Shown one piece after another: positions 8,600-16,781 of a DNA stretch of 52,118 bases; the first letter of the stretch is position 1, and each line of letters opens with the position of its first letter. The translations under genes were made by a program, and so were the position numbers. The notes under the pieces were generated by a model, which had not been told where the DNA came from, made no database searches, and saw nothing but the letters and a program-made list of their open reading frames with translations. Origin of the DNA: Deltaproteobacteria bacterium (GTDB taxonomy: Bacteria; Desulfobacterota; Desulfarculia; Adiutricales; Adiutricaceae); contig JAISWW010000108.1 of assembly GCA_031270705.1 (NCBI GenBank), positions 1-52,118 of the forward strand, read 5' to 3'.

Positions 8600-9180
8600 G
8601 ACAAAAGTCTCCTTTCCGGAACCCCAGCGTTAACGACCATGAGAGCCTCAGCCGCGGCGATGTTCTTCTTCTTGCGATCCTCGTTAATGTCCGAGACGCG
8701 CAGAGCCTCATTGGGACAATTCCTGACGCAAGCGGGGCCATCGGGATCATCCAGACAGAGATCGCACTTGGAGGCGGCTACTTTGTTTTCCGTGGAGCCA
8801 ACTTGCTTGATTGGCTGTCCTTTATCGTAATAGGGCAATAAAGCGATAGCCCCAAATGGGCAGGCCACCAAGCAATCTTTACAGCCAATGCATTTGGACT
8901 CGTCAACCACGACCTGCTGGCCAAAACGGATGATGGCTCCTTGCTTGCACACGGCCTTACAGGGAGAATTTTCGCAATGCTTGCACTGGATAGGCATGCT
9001 AGCGGTCTCAATCACCGTCACATACAGTTTGGGCGTCACCGGAGTGGTAATGGTCCCAATGGTTTTCCCCACTTTGTTTCGCTTGCTGTTATGCGATTGG
9101 AAACAGGCTATTTCGCACGCCTTGCAACCAGTGCACTTGGTTGTGTCGGTCGAGACGAATAATCCAAAATCAGTCGTCAT
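8596..9180 (-). CDS. hycB: second HycB-like four-cluster ferredoxin subunit
   Basis: This 194-residue paralogue of the 6428-6976 protein has the same four cysteine groups: CTGCKACEIAC, CKHCENSPCKAVC, CIGCKDCLVACP and CDLC...CVRNCP. A GAGGA ribosome binding site lies about 8 bases before the ATG. It is translationally coupled to hydA by a 4-bp overlap. It probably sits between the hydrogenase and FdhF in the HDCR complex, with its paralogue bound to FdhF. Compared with the fdhF-linked copy it has a different C-terminus after the fourth cluster. Confidence 0.9.
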   Translation of the reverse strand: MTTDFGLFVSTDTTKCTGCKACEIACFQSHNSKRNKVGKTIGTITTPVTPKLYVTVIETASMPIQCKHCENSPCKAVCKQGAIIRFGQQVVVDESKCIGCKDCLVACPFGAIALLPYYDKGQPIKQVGSTENKVAASKCDLCLDDPDGPACVRNCPNEALRVSDINEDRKKKNIAAAEALMVVNAGVPERRLLS

Positions 9181-9413
9181 ATATATATCCTCGCGTCCAG
9201 ATCAAATCTGGCTGTCATTCATGCCCTCGTTGGAGCGCCAATTGGCCTGGAGCTCGTTTGTCCACCCAGGATCCGTCAATTTTTAAGGGTTTTTCGATTT
9301 TTTGGCGCGATCGGCCCCTGGCTTCGAAAAAAACCTTTAAATCATCACACTTTTAGCCTCTTAGGCTTATGGCCCCCTTGACCGTCAATTTTCTTTTTTG
9401 TCTTTATTTTTTG

Positions 9414-9442
9414 AATCTACTCTAGCGTCTAGGCCTTGTCAA
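9414..9442 (-). promoter_or_regulatory. sigma70-type promoter of the hycB-hydA operon
   Basis: On the minus strand TTGACA (9442-9437) is separated by exactly 17 bases from TAGATT (9419-9414). The predicted start near 9407 leaves a leader of about 225 nt before hycB, long enough for regulation. An 11-bp palindrome-like TTGACCGTCAA lies in that leader at 9379-9389. Confidence 0.6.
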
Positions 9443-10413
9443 TAAACTCTTATAAAAAAACCATCTTCAAAAGCCTAGTTATAACAAGCGTTTAAAGGAT
9501 TGAGTATATGTTTTAGGAGAATTTGCGGTCGAAAACAGACCTAAAAGGGGATTAATTATGCGTGAATACATTTAAGATTCAAATTTAAGCTATAAGAATT
9601 TTTTATAGATAAACTTAATTTTTTACAAATCAGCTGGATTCTGGAAACTACCGGGCTAGTTTTTGGCCGACCCTCGATTCGGGCGCCTAAATTCGGGCTT
9701 ATAGATCGGCGACTATGGGCTCTAAATTAACCCTAACCTAAAAGAGCGCTATAAGGCTATTTACTAAGTCTTTTTACGTCTTTTTGTGGCCAAAGTCGTA
9801 AAACGGAGCCACTCTCATAAGAACTTAGGGCCATATGGTCTTATCATATAAGTTTTCCTAAGGAGATCGCGGCCCAGGCTAAAACTAAACTGTCAATAAA
9901 TTAGCTTATTTTTTCAATTCTGTCAACATAATTATTTGGCGGAATTAGGCCCACCTTTGTGGCCATGGTTTTAAGCGGGGACGAGCTAGGTCGGAGCCAT
10001 AAGACTTTCTCCCTTAACCGAAGAAATCAATGATCCCAGACGTCAAAGCCTCTCGCCGGATCTCCACTAGCCAGGTCTTTCCATTTTTAAGGGCTGGTCA
10101 ATTTAAGATAGCTCGCGCCAAGTCAGCGATCTCTAAAAAGGACGGGTGATGGACTTTTCGCTCAAAAACCCATAAGTCCAGCGGATTCGCCCGCTAAGTC
10201 GTTTCATGACGGCCATTTTCCTCGACTTTAGGCTCTAGCCCTAGGCTACGCGTCCATATGGGCGCCCGAGAAATCTTTTTTAGTTTTTAAAATTGGAAAA
10301 AGGGAATTTTGACAAGGGTATTTATGGATCTATTTAGCAAAATACATTTATTTATATAACGCGTATTTATCTTTTTTATTATTTAGATAATAATAGACTA
10401 GTTCTTCTCCGGG
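9443..10413. other. gene-free stretch
   Basis: About 970 bases without a supportable gene, RNA or strong hairpin. Composition is mixed: AT-rich ends (9560-9640 and 10280-10400) around a more GC-rich middle with stops in all frames. It could be a decayed gene, but I recognise no family in any frame. Confidence 0.5.
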
Positions 10414-10713
10414 TTAGCCTTTAGATTTAGACTCTCTTATCAAATTCTCCCAAACCGCGAGCGGAATTTCCTTATAAACATAACGACTTTCCGGATCCAA
10501 AAACATGTCATAGACCCCGCGGATGGTCACCCGCCCCAAAAGCCGCCTTAAGCCTAAAAGCCAAGTTTCGGGATCCAAGCGGACGCAAAACCCACACTCC
10601 GCCCCTAAGCTATTGGGCCTACTCATGATCCGAACTGGGATACCCTCGGCCTTTAAAATATCCTCAGCTCTTAAGGCCGCGTTGGTTCCATCAAAGGTGA
10701 GGATCTTTTCCAT
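10414..10713 (-). CDS. DUF3343 putative Se/S carrier-like protein
   Basis: A 99-residue protein of the DUF3343 type. The hallmark is the short N-terminal fold (MEKILTFDGTNAALRAEDIL), then a segment with PVRIMSRPNSLGAECGFCVRL carrying two cysteines (AECGFC, near residues 40-43). DUF3343 is described as a putative Se/S carrier and occurs near selenium-dependent molybdenum hydroxylase and selenium genes. It starts 12 bp after the oxidoreductase gene upstream and is surely in its operon. A role in delivering sulfur or selenium to that enzyme or to the Sec pathway is inferred. Confidence 0.75.
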   Translation of the reverse strand: MEKILTFDGTNAALRAEDILKAEGIPVRIMSRPNSLGAECGFCVRLDPETWLLGLRRLLGRVTIRGVYDMFLDPESRYVYKEIPLAVWENLIRESKSKG

Positions 10714-10725
10714 TTGGCCAAAACC

Positions 10726-12456
10726 CTAAAACTTTAATGTCCACTCCAGATCTTGGGCCGAAACGTCAAATTTGGCTTTATGGGGCCCAACCGACTCCTG
10801 GCTAAAAAACTCTGGCAAGCGATCAGTAGCCTCGGATAATCCCGCTCGCCGATTAAAATCCAGCTCCAAGCTTAAAACCTTTTGGCCTAAGGCCTCCAGG
10901 TTTTGGCGAGTCAAAGGCCAATCAAAGCGGGCCGAAAGCATCTCCACCACCGCGTCCAAAGCTTTGGGCGACTCAAAAAAAGCGAAAGAGACAAAAAGAC
11001 ATAAACCTAAGGTATCCACGGCCGCCGCCGTGATCTGGGCCCGCCTAGAAAGCTCGGCTTGCCCTTCGGGCGACAAAGGATCGACGTCCCCGCCCAAACC
11101 TAGGATATTGGCCGCGTAACTAGGGCCCGCCGTATGATCGGCTCCTTGGGGATTGGTGGCGAAGGTGACCCCTTGGCCTTTCACGCTCCGGGGATCAAAA
11201 GCCGGCAAAGCCTGGCCTTTGACCTCGGCCACCCGCCAAAGGCCATAAACCCGGCCACAAACCGCCACCCCTGAGCCGAGGATCCGCCCCATGGGCGTTC
11301 CGTCGCCAATCTCGGCCACTAATTTTAAAACCGTCTGGACGTCGCCATATTTAATGATCCCAGCTTCCATCAATAAGGCTAGACAGGCCCCCACCTCAAT
11401 GGTGTCCACCCCGATGTCGTCGCACAACCGGTTTAAGCGAGCCACCACGTCCAAATCGCCAATGTCCGCGTTGGGCCCAAAAGCCCACATGGTCTCGTAA
11501 TCAGGCCATTTGCCCACTTTTTGGCCCGCGCTATCGGGAAAAACGCCTGAGCAGCGCATCACGCAACCCGACATGCAACTTCTGGCCACTCGCCCTTCCC
11601 CGCCCCGGGATTTGGTCAAAGCGTTAAGCGTCTCCCCCGAAAGACGCTCAAACTTATCAAATTGACCTTCGGTGAAATACTTGGTTGGCAAAGCCCCGGC
11701 CTCGTTAAATAGGCCCATCATGGCCGCGGAGCCGTATTCGGCTAGACTATGCCCGCAAACCGGATGATTGATTAAAGCCTCCCGAAATTCCTTGGCCGCT
11801 CTCTGAAAATCTTTGGCCCGGGCGATGGGGAGCTGATGGTGGCCCGGCTTTATAATGATGGCTTTAAGGCCTTTCGAGCCCATAACCGCCCCTAAGCCGC
11901 CCCGCCCGGCGTGGCGAGTGGGGTGCCCATCCAGGTCAGTCATGGCGATGGTGGCCGCGGCCAAACGCGCTTCCCCGGCTCGGCCTATAACTATAAAACT
12001 ACATTCCGGGCCAAACTCTTCCCTTAATTTTTCCACCGCCGCGTAAGAATCTAAGCCCGCGACCTGAGTGGTCGCGAGCTTGGCTCCCTCGGGAGAGATC
12101 TCCAGTTGTCGCCATTCCGAAGAACCCAGATCTTCTATGATAACGGCCAATATGCCCAATCTAGCCAAATGACCGCCAGGTTGTCCGCCGCTATTGGCTT
12201 CCTTGACGCCGTAAGTTAAGGGACTCTTGGCCCCCACCGATAAGCGCCCGGAACTCGCGCAAGAAGTCCCGCCCAAAAGACCAGGGGCGAAAACCAGTTT
12301 GGCCCCTGGGCCTAGAGGATGAGCCAGAGGATCGACCTCCTTGGCCACCACGGCTGAAGTCAAACCCCGACCACCCAAGCCCCAAGCCCAGTCTGGGGCT
12401 GGCTCATAAGCGCAGTAGCCGGTGGCCGCGTTTACGCGCAGGAAACTAAGCCTCAT
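10726..12456 (-). CDS. aldehyde:ferredoxin oxidoreductase family protein (W/Mo bis-pterin)
   Basis: AOR-family enzymes oxidise aldehydes to acids, or reduce acids with low-potential ferredoxin, using a tungsten or molybdenum bis-pterin and one [4Fe-4S] cluster. The start at 12456 (MRLSFLRVNAATG) matches the family N-terminus; a longer frame to 12498 lies inside the LysR gene. Seen are GLGGRGLTSAVV near the start, the pterin-region GRGGLGAVMGSKGLKAI (about 180-196), a cysteine cluster CMSGCVMRC near residues 294-302, and the final ligand in LGLCLF near 484. Length is 576 residues, normal for the family (about 600). The start overlaps the LysR gene by 11 bp. Substrate cannot be told; carboxylate reduction in an acetogenic background is possible. 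Confidence 0.88.
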   Translation of the reverse strand: MRLSFLRVNAATGYCAYEPAPDWAWGLGGRGLTSAVVAKEVDPLAHPLGPGAKLVFAPGLLGGTSCASSGRLSVGAKSPLTYGVKEANSGGQPGGHLARLGILAVIIEDLGSSEWRQLEISPEGAKLATTQVAGLDSYAAVEKLREEFGPECSFIVIGRAGEARLAAATIAMTDLDGHPTRHAGRGGLGAVMGSKGLKAIIIKPGHHQLPIARAKDFQRAAKEFREALINHPVCGHSLAEYGSAAMMGLFNEAGALPTKYFTEGQFDKFERLSGETLNALTKSRGGEGRVARSCMSGCVMRCSGVFPDSAGQKVGKWPDYETMWAFGPNADIGDLDVVARLNRLCDDIGVDTIEVGACLALLMEAGIIKYGDVQTVLKLVAEIGDGTPMGRILGSGVAVCGRVYGLWRVAEVKGQALPAFDPRSVKGQGVTFATNPQGADHTAGPSYAANILGLGGDVDPLSPEGQAELSRRAQITAAAVDTLGLCLFVSFAFFESPKALDAVVEMLSARFDWPLTRQNLEALGQKVLSLELDFNRRAGLSEATDRLPEFFSQESVGPHKAKFDVSAQDLEWTLKF

Positions 12457-13381
12457 TTTTGCTTTTGACTCGGCGCTGGGCAAAGGGCATTTTTCCATCT
12501 CTTTTCAGCTCAAAAAAGATATCCACTAAGGCTTGAGCCACTTGGGCGTTAAAATGGTCTTTGCGGCGAATCAGAAAAAATCTCCGGCAAGGCCCAAACT
12601 CTAGAGGCCAAGCCACTAAGCCAGTCATGTCAAAGGTGGAGACAATCATGTTGCTGACCACCGCCGCCCCAAAGGAGGAACGGACTAGGTTCATGGTTGG
12701 GCCCACCCCGGCCACTTCGGCTTTAAAGCGAAAGCGACTGACCTCATCGCCTAAGGAGGATAAAAAAGCCGCTCGGGTGCCGCTGCCATCTTCCCTTAGG
12801 ATGATGGGCCAGTTAGCTAAATCGGCTGGGGTCTTGGGTTTGTGGCCCATTTTGTGAGCCAATTCCACGCTGGCCACTAAGACCAGGCGATCGATGGCGT
12901 AGGGGCGAGCCCAGATCTTTTCCGTCTCCGAGACTACTGTGCCCACGAGGCCCAAATCCAGATCGCCCTCTTGTACCAAGCGGGCGATCTCTCGGGAATG
13001 ACCCGAGGTCAAAGTCAAAAAAACTCTGGGGTAACGCTGGCTAAAAAGCTCGACCGCCGGCGGCACCAAAACCAATGACGGCACCGAAGAGGCGCCCACG
13101 GCCAACTTATCTTGGGCCACGGCCATCTGACGATTGACGGCCCAAGCGGCTTGACCAGCCGTTTCCACTATTTTAATCGCGTAAGGGGCTAAAACCAAGG
13201 CGGCGGGCAAAGCCTTGACTCTTCTTGGGGTTCGCTCAAATAGCTTCTGACCCAGAAACTCTTCCAAGCTTTTCAGGTTTTGGCTGACCGTGGGTTGGGA
13301 AAGGCCAAAAAACTGGGCGGTCTGGGAAAAACTACGGGTATCCAGAAGCTTTAAAAATATTTCCAAACGCTTTATATCCAT
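12446..13381 (-). CDS. LysR-type transcriptional regulator, selenium/Mo context
   Basis: A 311-residue LysR protein with the N-terminal winged helix-turn-helix (residues about 4-60; SFSQTAQFFGLSQPTVSQNLKSLE) and a substrate-binding domain of the CysB/CysL kind from about residue 90. It is transcribed with the oxidoreductase gene it overlaps and follows mobB by 28 bp. LysR regulators of this type are recurrent in selenium-metabolism neighbourhoods. The inducer could be selenate, molybdate, tungstate or an aldehyde; nothing in the sequence decides it. Confidence 0.85.
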   Translation of the reverse strand: MDIKRLEIFLKLLDTRSFSQTAQFFGLSQPTVSQNLKSLEEFLGQKLFERTPRRVKALPAALVLAPYAIKIVETAGQAAWAVNRQMAVAQDKLAVGASSVPSLVLVPPAVELFSQRYPRVFLTLTSGHSREIARLVQEGDLDLGLVGTVVSETEKIWARPYAIDRLVLVASVELAHKMGHKPKTPADLANWPIILREDGSGTRAAFLSSLGDEVSRFRFKAEVAGVGPTMNLVRSSFGAAVVSNMIVSTFDMTGLVAWPLEFGPCRRFFLIRRKDHFNAQVAQALVDIFFELKRDGKMPFAQRRVKSKNEA

Positions 13382-13409
13382 AAAAATCCATCAATTAACT
13401 AAAAACTAG

Positions 13410-13877
13410 TCATCGCCTTAAATAGCTTTCCAAAAGGTCAGCCAAACCCTCATAATCATCCATCTCTAGCCTCGGAGCCCCGGTCAATTCAAATTGGCCC
13501 GACACGCAGTAAGCCAAATGAGGCGGCCTCCCCACTAACCCTTCGGAAACTCCTTGACGCAAGAGCTCTATCTTCGGATAAGGAGAGTTTTTTCCCCCTT
13601 CCAAAAGGATAAGGTGACAATCGGCGAAACGCGGGGCTAAATCCTCAAGCCCCACGGTCATCTCCCGGACGATCATATATCTATATGGAGAATAGACGGC
13701 CACGCCCGCGGCGCCAGCCCGCGTTAGCCGGTAACTATCGGTTCCTGGGACATCGGGCTCAAAATCATGACCATCGCTCTTAATAACCGCGACTTTTAGG
13801 CTCCTAGCCCGTAAGGCGGGAATCAAGCCGCAAAGCAAAGTGGTCTTGCCAACATTCTTGACCCCGCAAAAGGCCAC
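13410..13877 (-). CDS. mobB: MobB-like molybdopterin-guanine dinucleotide GTPase
   Basis: MobB binds GTP and helps form the guanine dinucleotide form of molybdopterin used by formate dehydrogenases. The P-loop is GVKNVGKTTL near the N-terminus and DGHDFEPDVPGTDSYRLTRAGA is the family's second signature. There is no ATG: the frame is closed by TAG at about 13909 and the first usable start is GTG at 13877, with no clear ribosome binding site. Residues PPV just before it fit the family, so the true start may be an even rarer codon upstream. At 155 residues it is slightly short. It heads the mobB-LysR-AOR-DUF3343 series. Confidence 0.8.
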   Translation of the reverse strand: MAFCGVKNVGKTTLLCGLIPALRARSLKVAVIKSDGHDFEPDVPGTDSYRLTRAGAAGVAVYSPYRYMIVREMTVGLEDLAPRFADCHLILLEGGKNSPYPKIELLRQGVSEGLVGRPPHLAYCVSGQFELTGAPRLEMDDYEGLADLLESYLRR

Positions 13878-14042
13878 GACTGGGGGAAAAAGAGCGTTTT
13901 CGATGAGCTACCCGCCTTTTACCAGAAAATCGTCAATTTTGGACGAAAGAATTGGTAAATAAATTATCGCGCGTTTAACTAAAAATTGAAAGTTTTTTGA
14001 TTTTTTGTATTTTTTGGTCTTGTCCTCTGGCTAAGGGCCCGT

Positions 14043-14070
14043 TTGACGCCAAGGCTCCTGGTAATATAAA
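14043..14070 (+). promoter_or_regulatory. promoter of the selenocysteine tRNA
   Basis: TTGACG (14043-14048), a 16-base spacer and TATAAA (14065-14070) lie just before the tRNA. Transcription would start about 2 bases before the mature 5' end at 14079. The tight fit supports an independent transcript. Confidence 0.7.
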
Positions 14071-14078
14071 ATTTCTGT

Positions 14079-14175
14079 GGGGATATATGGGTTCTGGTGG
14101 GCTCCTTGGTCTTCAAAACCAATGCTGGCGATTGACCGTCGCCTAGGTGGGTTCGATTCCCACATATTCCCGCCA
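14079..14175 (+). tRNA. selC: tRNA-Sec (anticodon UCA)
   Basis: The 97-nt gene folds as a selenocysteine tRNA. The acceptor stem has 8 bp (GGGGATAT at 14079-14086 with ATATTCCC at 14164-14171, one G-U), the diagnostic length for bacterial tRNA-Sec. The anticodon loop is CTTCAAA (14111-14117) with anticodon TCA at 14113-14115 on a TTGGT/ACCAA stem. A long variable arm (GGCGA/TCGCC) and the T arm GTGGG TTCGATT CCCAC follow. Discriminator G is at 14172 and CCA is encoded at 14173-14175. It decodes the UGA in fdhF. Confidence 0.95.
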
Positions 14176-15200
14176 ATTTTCTAGTTAAGTCACAAAACCA
14201 ACCTTTAAATTAGCCAAAACAAAATTTTCCGCGCTATTAAATTAAAAAAATTAAATAATATTTTTTTATACATACTTTTAGCTATTAAAAATTAATTTTT
14301 TAAGTTGACAAATTTTTAACAGTCAAATACAAAATCATAAATAATTTCGTCAGGCCTAATGTAGAAAGCCAAAGGGCAACTCCAAGGACGGCTTCAATCT
14401 TTTCAATATCTAAAAATGTTAGGAATGATCTAGGGTTTATGGAAAATTGGCTCTAGCCTCGCTTTGCCTAAATTTTATTTTCTCTCCTTAAGGCTGATAA
14501 AAAGTTTTAAAACATAAAAAATACAATCGCTTTCGCGTTTTGGCTAAAATAAAAATATTTATTTCTCAATACTGATAATTTCCCACCGCTTTTTTGGGCG
14601 GCTCAGTAGGTCTCAAAAAATTTTAGCTCGCGACAATAAAGACTTGACTATGATTCTTATAAGAATAGTCAATTAATTAAGTTAACAGTTTTGGTGGCGA
14701 AAAACTCTGGTCATTCATAGCGCTCAAATCAAATTTCGGAGAGTTTCAAACGCGGGGCTGATTATTTAATTTTACATAAAATTATGCTTGACACAAATTT
14801 AGATATTAAAATAATGAATATTATAAAAAACTCTATTTCCCGCGCTAAGAGCGTCAATTCCCCGGATGGCCTTAGTGGTTTCAAACGCTCCGAGGGTTGT
14901 TCTGGGGCTGGCTCGCTCCAAATTCGTTTGGGGCCTTTTCGACTCTTCTCCTCGTCCCGACGTTACGCCTCAAAAAATTAGGCTTGGCTCTAGTAAATCA
15001 TGATTTTATGTTAATAATATTGTCTATATAAAGCAAAGAATCATTTTTATACCCAGCCATTCCAAGAAACTTTAAAATTGTTTCAAAACAGCCTATTTTT
15101 TTACTTGCTATTCTAAACTTTTAAGGTTATCTTTGAGGAGACTTTTTTTTGTTACATCTGTTTTGTTTGCCCAAGCTGTTGTCGGGATAAGGTTTATTTT
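14176..15200. other. gene-free stretch after selC
   Basis: About 1 kb, mostly AT-rich, with no convincing gene. A 65-codon frame at 14784-14981 has no ribosome binding site or recognisable family. No strong terminator was found right after selC; scattered T runs near 14260-14290 are the only candidates. Confidence 0.45.
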
Positions 15201-16757
15201 ATGTATGTCGCCGATAGCCATGAGAGTCGTAATTTAGACCGCGTCGCCATGGACTTTGGCTTAGCTGGCCTGGTTCTCATGGAAAACGCTTCCCGATCCA
15301 TCTTCCAGCTGGCTTTAGATTTTTGGCCTCCGCTAAAAAACTCGAAAATTCCGGTTTTTGTTCTGGCTGGGCCAGGACAAAACGGCGGGGACGGCTATGT
15401 TCTGGCCAGATTATTCGCGGCCCAAGGCCATCCGGTCGTTATCGCCCAAGTTGGCTCCGCGCCCAAAGGCGACGCGGCCATAAATCTGGCTCTGGCCAAA
15501 AAGCTGGGCCTTAATATTACGCCCTTAGGGGTTTCAAGCGATCCTTGGCCCGAACTCCCGCCCCAAGCCCTTTTGATTGACGCTCTCTTGGGCACTGGCC
15601 TCGATCGCCCTGTGACTGGCCTCTTCGCGGAAACCATCGAAAAAGCCGCCAACCACCCTGGCCCCAAATTGGCCGTGGATCTGCCTTCTGGTTTGTCGGC
15701 GGACACTGGCCTCGCTTTAGGGCCGGTTATCCCCGCGGATCTGACGGCCACGGTTGGAGTTTATAAAAAAGGCCTTTTTTTAAATGATGGCCCTCGGCTT
15801 TCGGGTCAAATCCGGGTGGCTGATTTGGGTTTTTGCCCCCAGATGATCGAAAAAGCCCGGCCTCAAGGCCTTTACCTGGACGCGGCCCTAGCCAGATCCT
15901 TTTTGCCCTCCAGAACCCAAGATGGCCACAAAGGGACTTTTGGGCACGCCTGCGTCATGGGCGGCGGGGCTGGCAAAACTGGGGCCTTGGCTTTAGCCGC
16001 TTTAGGGGCTTTGCGCTCTGGCGTAGGCCTAGTGACCGCGGCTAGCCCAAAAAACTCGCCCCTCCTTTTAAATTCGGATCTCATTTCGGCCATGACCTTG
16101 CCTCTCCCCGAAGAATCGAGTGGCCATTTCGCCCTAGAAGCCTGTGAGCCTTTGGTGGCCTTTATGACCCCGAAAAAAAAGGCCTTGGGTTTGGGCCCGG
16201 GTCTGGGTTTGGGTCAGGGAGCCCAAGAGCTAGTCCGCAAATTAACCGTTTTTTTGGAACGGCCCATGTTATTGGACGCCGACGCCTTAACCGCTTTGGA
16301 AGATCGCCCTGAGCTGGTCTCCAAAGCCATGGCCCCCCGCCTCTTAACCCCTCACCCTGGGGAAGCGGGTCTCCTTTTAGGTCTTTCCCCCAAAGAGATC
16401 CAAGTGGATCGCTTTGGGAGCCTTTCGACTTTAGCCAAGATCACCAAAGCCACTGTTTTATTGAAAGGCCAATACACGCTCATTATGGAGCCAGAAACTG
16501 GTCGCTATTTGGTCAATTCCACCGGCAACCCTGTCTTAGCCGTGGGCGGCTCGGGGGATATCTTAACGGGCTTATTGACGGGTTTCTTGGCTCAAGGCTT
16601 AAGTCCTTTCGCGGCGGCCGGCTTAGGGGCTTTTGTCCATGGCCGAGCCGCCGATCTGGCCGCGAGCCGGCTCGGCTCGCGCGGTATTTTGCCCCAACAG
16701 GTCGCGGCTTTTTTGCCAGAAGTATTAACGGCTTTAGCCGATCCAAATTATGTTTAA
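15201..16757 (+). CDS. nnrD: bifunctional NAD(P)H-hydrate epimerase / dehydratase
   Basis: A 518-residue fusion that repairs hydrated NAD(P)H. The N-terminal epimerase half (about 1-215, NnrE) has AGPGQNGGDGYVLARLF at residues 55-71. The C-terminal ADP/ATP-dependent dehydratase half (about 230-510, ribokinase-like) has LTPHPGEAGLLLG and the nucleotide/anion motif NPVLAVGGSGDILTGLL near 437-453. This two-domain layout is the common bacterial one. The ATG at 15201 has only a weak AAGG before it. It stands alone; macA follows after 24 bp and may share its transcript. Confidence 0.95.
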   Translation: MYVADSHESRNLDRVAMDFGLAGLVLMENASRSIFQLALDFWPPLKNSKIPVFVLAGPGQNGGDGYVLARLFAAQGHPVVIAQVGSAPKGDAAINLALAKKLGLNITPLGVSSDPWPELPPQALLIDALLGTGLDRPVTGLFAETIEKAANHPGPKLAVDLPSGLSADTGLALGPVIPADLTATVGVYKKGLFLNDGPRLSGQIRVADLGFCPQMIEKARPQGLYLDAALARSFLPSRTQDGHKGTFGHACVMGGGAGKTGALALAALGALRSGVGLVTAASPKNSPLLLNSDLISAMTLPLPEESSGHFALEACEPLVAFMTPKKKALGLGPGLGLGQGAQELVRKLTVFLERPMLLDADALTALEDRPELVSKAMAPRLLTPHPGEAGLLLGLSPKEIQVDRFGSLSTLAKITKATVLLKGQYTLIMEPETGRYLVNSTGNPVLAVGGSGDILTGLLTGFLAQGLSPFAAAGLGAFVHGRAADLAASRLGSRGILPQQVAAFLPEVLTALADPNYV

Positions 16758-16781
16758 ATTAGTTTAAGGCCAACATTGCCC

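Noticed and set aside
13979-14176. Minus-strand frame starting MAGICGNRTHLG
   Set aside because: It is the complement of the selenocysteine tRNA, a familiar artefact.
14784-14981. 65-codon frame after selC
   Set aside because: No ribosome binding site and no recognisable family; low-information sequence.
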